A stretch of DNA of 64,000 nt from Drosophila miranda (taxonomy: Eukaryota > Arthropoda > Insecta > Diptera > Drosophilidae): the NCBI RefSeq assembly GCF_003369915.1, contig NC_046677.1, forward strand, positions 16,120,001-16,184,000, in the 5' to 3' direction. Below, in pieces: positions 62,176 through 64,000 of the stretch; positions within the stretch are counted from its first letter, which is position 1, and each line of letters begins with the position of its first letter. The notes beneath the pieces were generated by a model. That model made no database searches. It was given only the letters and a program-made list of their open reading frames with translations, and had not been told where the DNA came from. A program made the translations under genes and the position numbers.

Positions 62176-62253
62176 AGAGTAGCGCTAACAGGGCTCTGTT
62201 AAGGGCCTAAGAAGAGAGTATCGTTAACAGGGCTCTGTTAAGGGCCTAAGCAA
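62176..62253 (+). repeat. 39-bp tandem pair with TAACAG/CTGTTA palindrome
   Basis: Two units starting at 62176 and 62215 share TAACAGGGCTCTGTTAAG and GGCCTAAG. Each holds a near-perfect palindrome (TAACAG GGCT CTGTTA). Similar TAACAG/CTGTTA words cluster near 4040-4115 at the other end of the window. Confidence 0.8.
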
Positions 62254-62489
62254 AGAGAATCTTTGGTGTTCTTTGAATGAGGAAACTGAAAGAGAGCAAT
62301 GTTAAAGGGCATAACAAGAGTTACAAAGCGTATTTCGGACTGTTATTACTGGCCATACCTTGAGGCATGTTAAGCTGAGATGTTAGGGGAGGCCTGATGA
62401 TAAACTTAAGCAGGGTATCGCTTAAAATTCAAGAGTATCAAAATTTAGGAATACAAATTTTTAAATATATTTATAAAAAGATTCATTAG

Positions 62490-62609
62490 AAAAAAATAGC
62501 ATATACTGTATATACAGATTATGTATAATAAATACATTGTATGCTAATTAAAAAAATAGCATATACTGTATATACTGATTATGTATAATAAATACATTGT
62601 ATGCTAATT
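62490..62609 (+). repeat. 60-bp tandem duplication
   Basis: Two units at 62490-62549 and 62550-62609 differ by only one base that I could see (TATACAGATT against TATACTGATT). A partial third begins as AATACTAC. The units are AT-rich with ATACTGTATAT, itself palindromic. Confidence 0.9.
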
Positions 62610-64000
62610 AAATACTACTATATACTAAATATACTGAATAAATACTGCAGGCTACATCAGCAGAACAGAATCGAATGATAGAAATTTAAGACCTTTGGAG
62701 AAATATTTTTATATGAAATGTTATATTTTTTCTTTGAAAAATAATGGAGACTCGTATTATCATTCCTCATCCATATTCGAAAGCTTAGAAAAGAGAAAAA
62801 ATCAAATGATAAAATCAGAGAACAACTTAGATGAACATCTTAATCGTTACCAAACGCTTTCGGTCTTCAAGGATGGCTAGTTCGTAATTTTTTGATCGGT
62901 TTTCCTTAACTACTCCTTAATTCTGTCTACGATTATATTATATTTGATTATAAATTAAATATACCTTAATAAGCTAAAAACCTAACAAATCCTTGGTGAA
63001 AATTCCTAAATTCCTTACAACATAGAACTTTTCACCCTCCTGCCATTGCCTTAACCACACGAAAATCCGTGTAATCACACCTATTGAAAGCCACGAGGAA
63101 CACTTTCAGTTACAGCACTTTTAATTTGTCGCAGCCCAAGACATTTGCCGCACTTAATTTGCTAACCATCCAGAAGACCGAGAGAGAAGAGCGAGGCATC
63201 CACTTGAAAAGAAAGGCAGAGACCAGTGGAAAATAATGTGAAAATCAAGCACTCTTCAGGCCCCGCAATTGTCGAGAGGCTAAGCCGAAACCGTAAAGTG
63301 GGACGAGCGATGCGATGCGATGCGATGCGGGTTTCGGGTTCGGCATTGGGTTCTCGGAAGGGGAAGGGGACGGGGAGGGGGAGGGCTGGTGACTGGAGCT
63401 TGGGTTGAGGGATTTTCTCGTGTCCTTTTTCAAGGCAATCAACACAAATGCTACTTAAAAATTTATTTGTGACACGCACGGGACGCACACACACACACAC
63501 AGGGAGAGAGAAAGCGAGAGGGAAAGGCTTCCTCCCAGTGAGGAGGCGTCGCAAAGCACAAAACACTTAACACACGAATGGCTTGTGAGTGTGTGTGTGT
63601 GTGCGTGTGTGCCACATGAGGCACAGGCACAGACAAAAAAGGACAATCAACATTTTAACACTTTTCGAGGCAAAAGAGTGGAAGAAAGGGTCTCACAACG
63701 AGACCGAAAGACCGAAAGATATCTGAGAAATGTGTTGCGGTCATGCATTTTTATACGCCCTTAGGAACAGACGGGTCGACAAGGACACGAGGGCCAGTGC
63801 TTGGCCAGGATACGGTGCAAGCAGCAGCCACAGGACCCTTGACATTTGAGCCTGCACTCATCCTCCGTGTTTTCTGGGGGTCTGGGTCTATGATAAATGC
63901 CGCAAAATGCCAGTGAGCCTGTGTGCGTTTCCAGTTAATACCTCAGCAATTATGACAGGATGCCGGCCACCCGGGCTGGCCATCCCTTGCTTCACGCCGG

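Larger units (their letters stand above)
55737..64000. other. Right flank: probable 5' intron or upstream DNA of the zinc-finger gene
   Basis: No coding exon is supported in about 8 kb. It has CA/TG tracts (57170-57188, 59731-59764, 61674-61722, 63487-63502, 63585-63612), CT/GA runs (58760-58776, 61831-61856), a T-rich stretch (60230-60560), a 39-bp tandem pair (62176-62253), a 60-bp tandem pair (62490-62609) and short frames without family similarity. The splice acceptor at 53354 suggests that at least part of it is 5' intron. Confidence 0.55.

Noticed and set aside
1..64000. tRNA, rRNA or snRNA genes
   Set aside because: I saw no A-box/B-box pairs, cloverleaf-like sequences or snRNA promoter elements that held up. 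A covariance-model scan would be decisive.

Overview
This is nuclear DNA from a Drosophila-type fly. Genes are split by short GT-AG introns with typical fly splice sites. The intergenic DNA is AT-rich with CA/TG microsatellites and Drosophila core-promoter motifs (Motif 1, DRE, Motif 6). The gene set Yip1d1 - Vha68 - Tor - Ube4B - CG9932-like zinc finger corresponds, from memory, to the Tor neighbourhood of Muller element B (D. melanogaster 34A). The species cannot be named from sequence alone. Only one Vha68 gene is present in the window, whereas I recall a neighbouring pair in D. melanogaster.

Layout: 1-8813 has no gene I can support, only decayed coding-like DNA near 7160-8020. 8814-16561 (minus) is the six-exon Yip1-family membrane protein. 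17655-19709 (minus) is the V-ATPase catalytic A subunit, head to head with Tor (21080-28773, plus; 2481 codons in five exons). 29286-33509 (minus) is the U-box ubiquitin ligase Ube4B in eight exons. 35598-39528 is a very large, nearly perfect inverted repeat (about 1.9 kb arms, 83 bp spacer). Each arm carries the same intron-containing gene remnant pointing at the centre. 40860-42152 (minus) is a small acidic protein with a chromo-like domain and one apparent frameshift. 44968-53270 (minus) is a 2248-residue C2H2 zinc-finger protein in five coding exons. A splice acceptor just upstream suggests that the DNA to the right is 5' intron or upstream regulatory DNA. 53600-55660 is a 39-bp AT-rich minisatellite that changes orientation near 55474.

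Functional themes: Tor (nutrient-sensing kinase) and the V-ATPase A subunit (lysosomal acidification, needed for amino-acid sensing by TORC1) share a divergent intergenic region that contains good Motif 1 copies. The other genes act in ER/Golgi membrane traffic, ubiquitin chain elongation, probable chromatin binding and probable transcriptional control.

Most interesting: the 3.9-kb palindrome, whose arms converge as two copies of a spliced gene, has the structure expected of a hairpin-RNA (endogenous siRNA) locus. Also notable are GC-AG introns in two neighbouring genes, dispersed promoter-like repeat modules, and a recurring 20-bp motif inside introns. All exon joins were made by eye from splice consensus, reading frame and family similarity.
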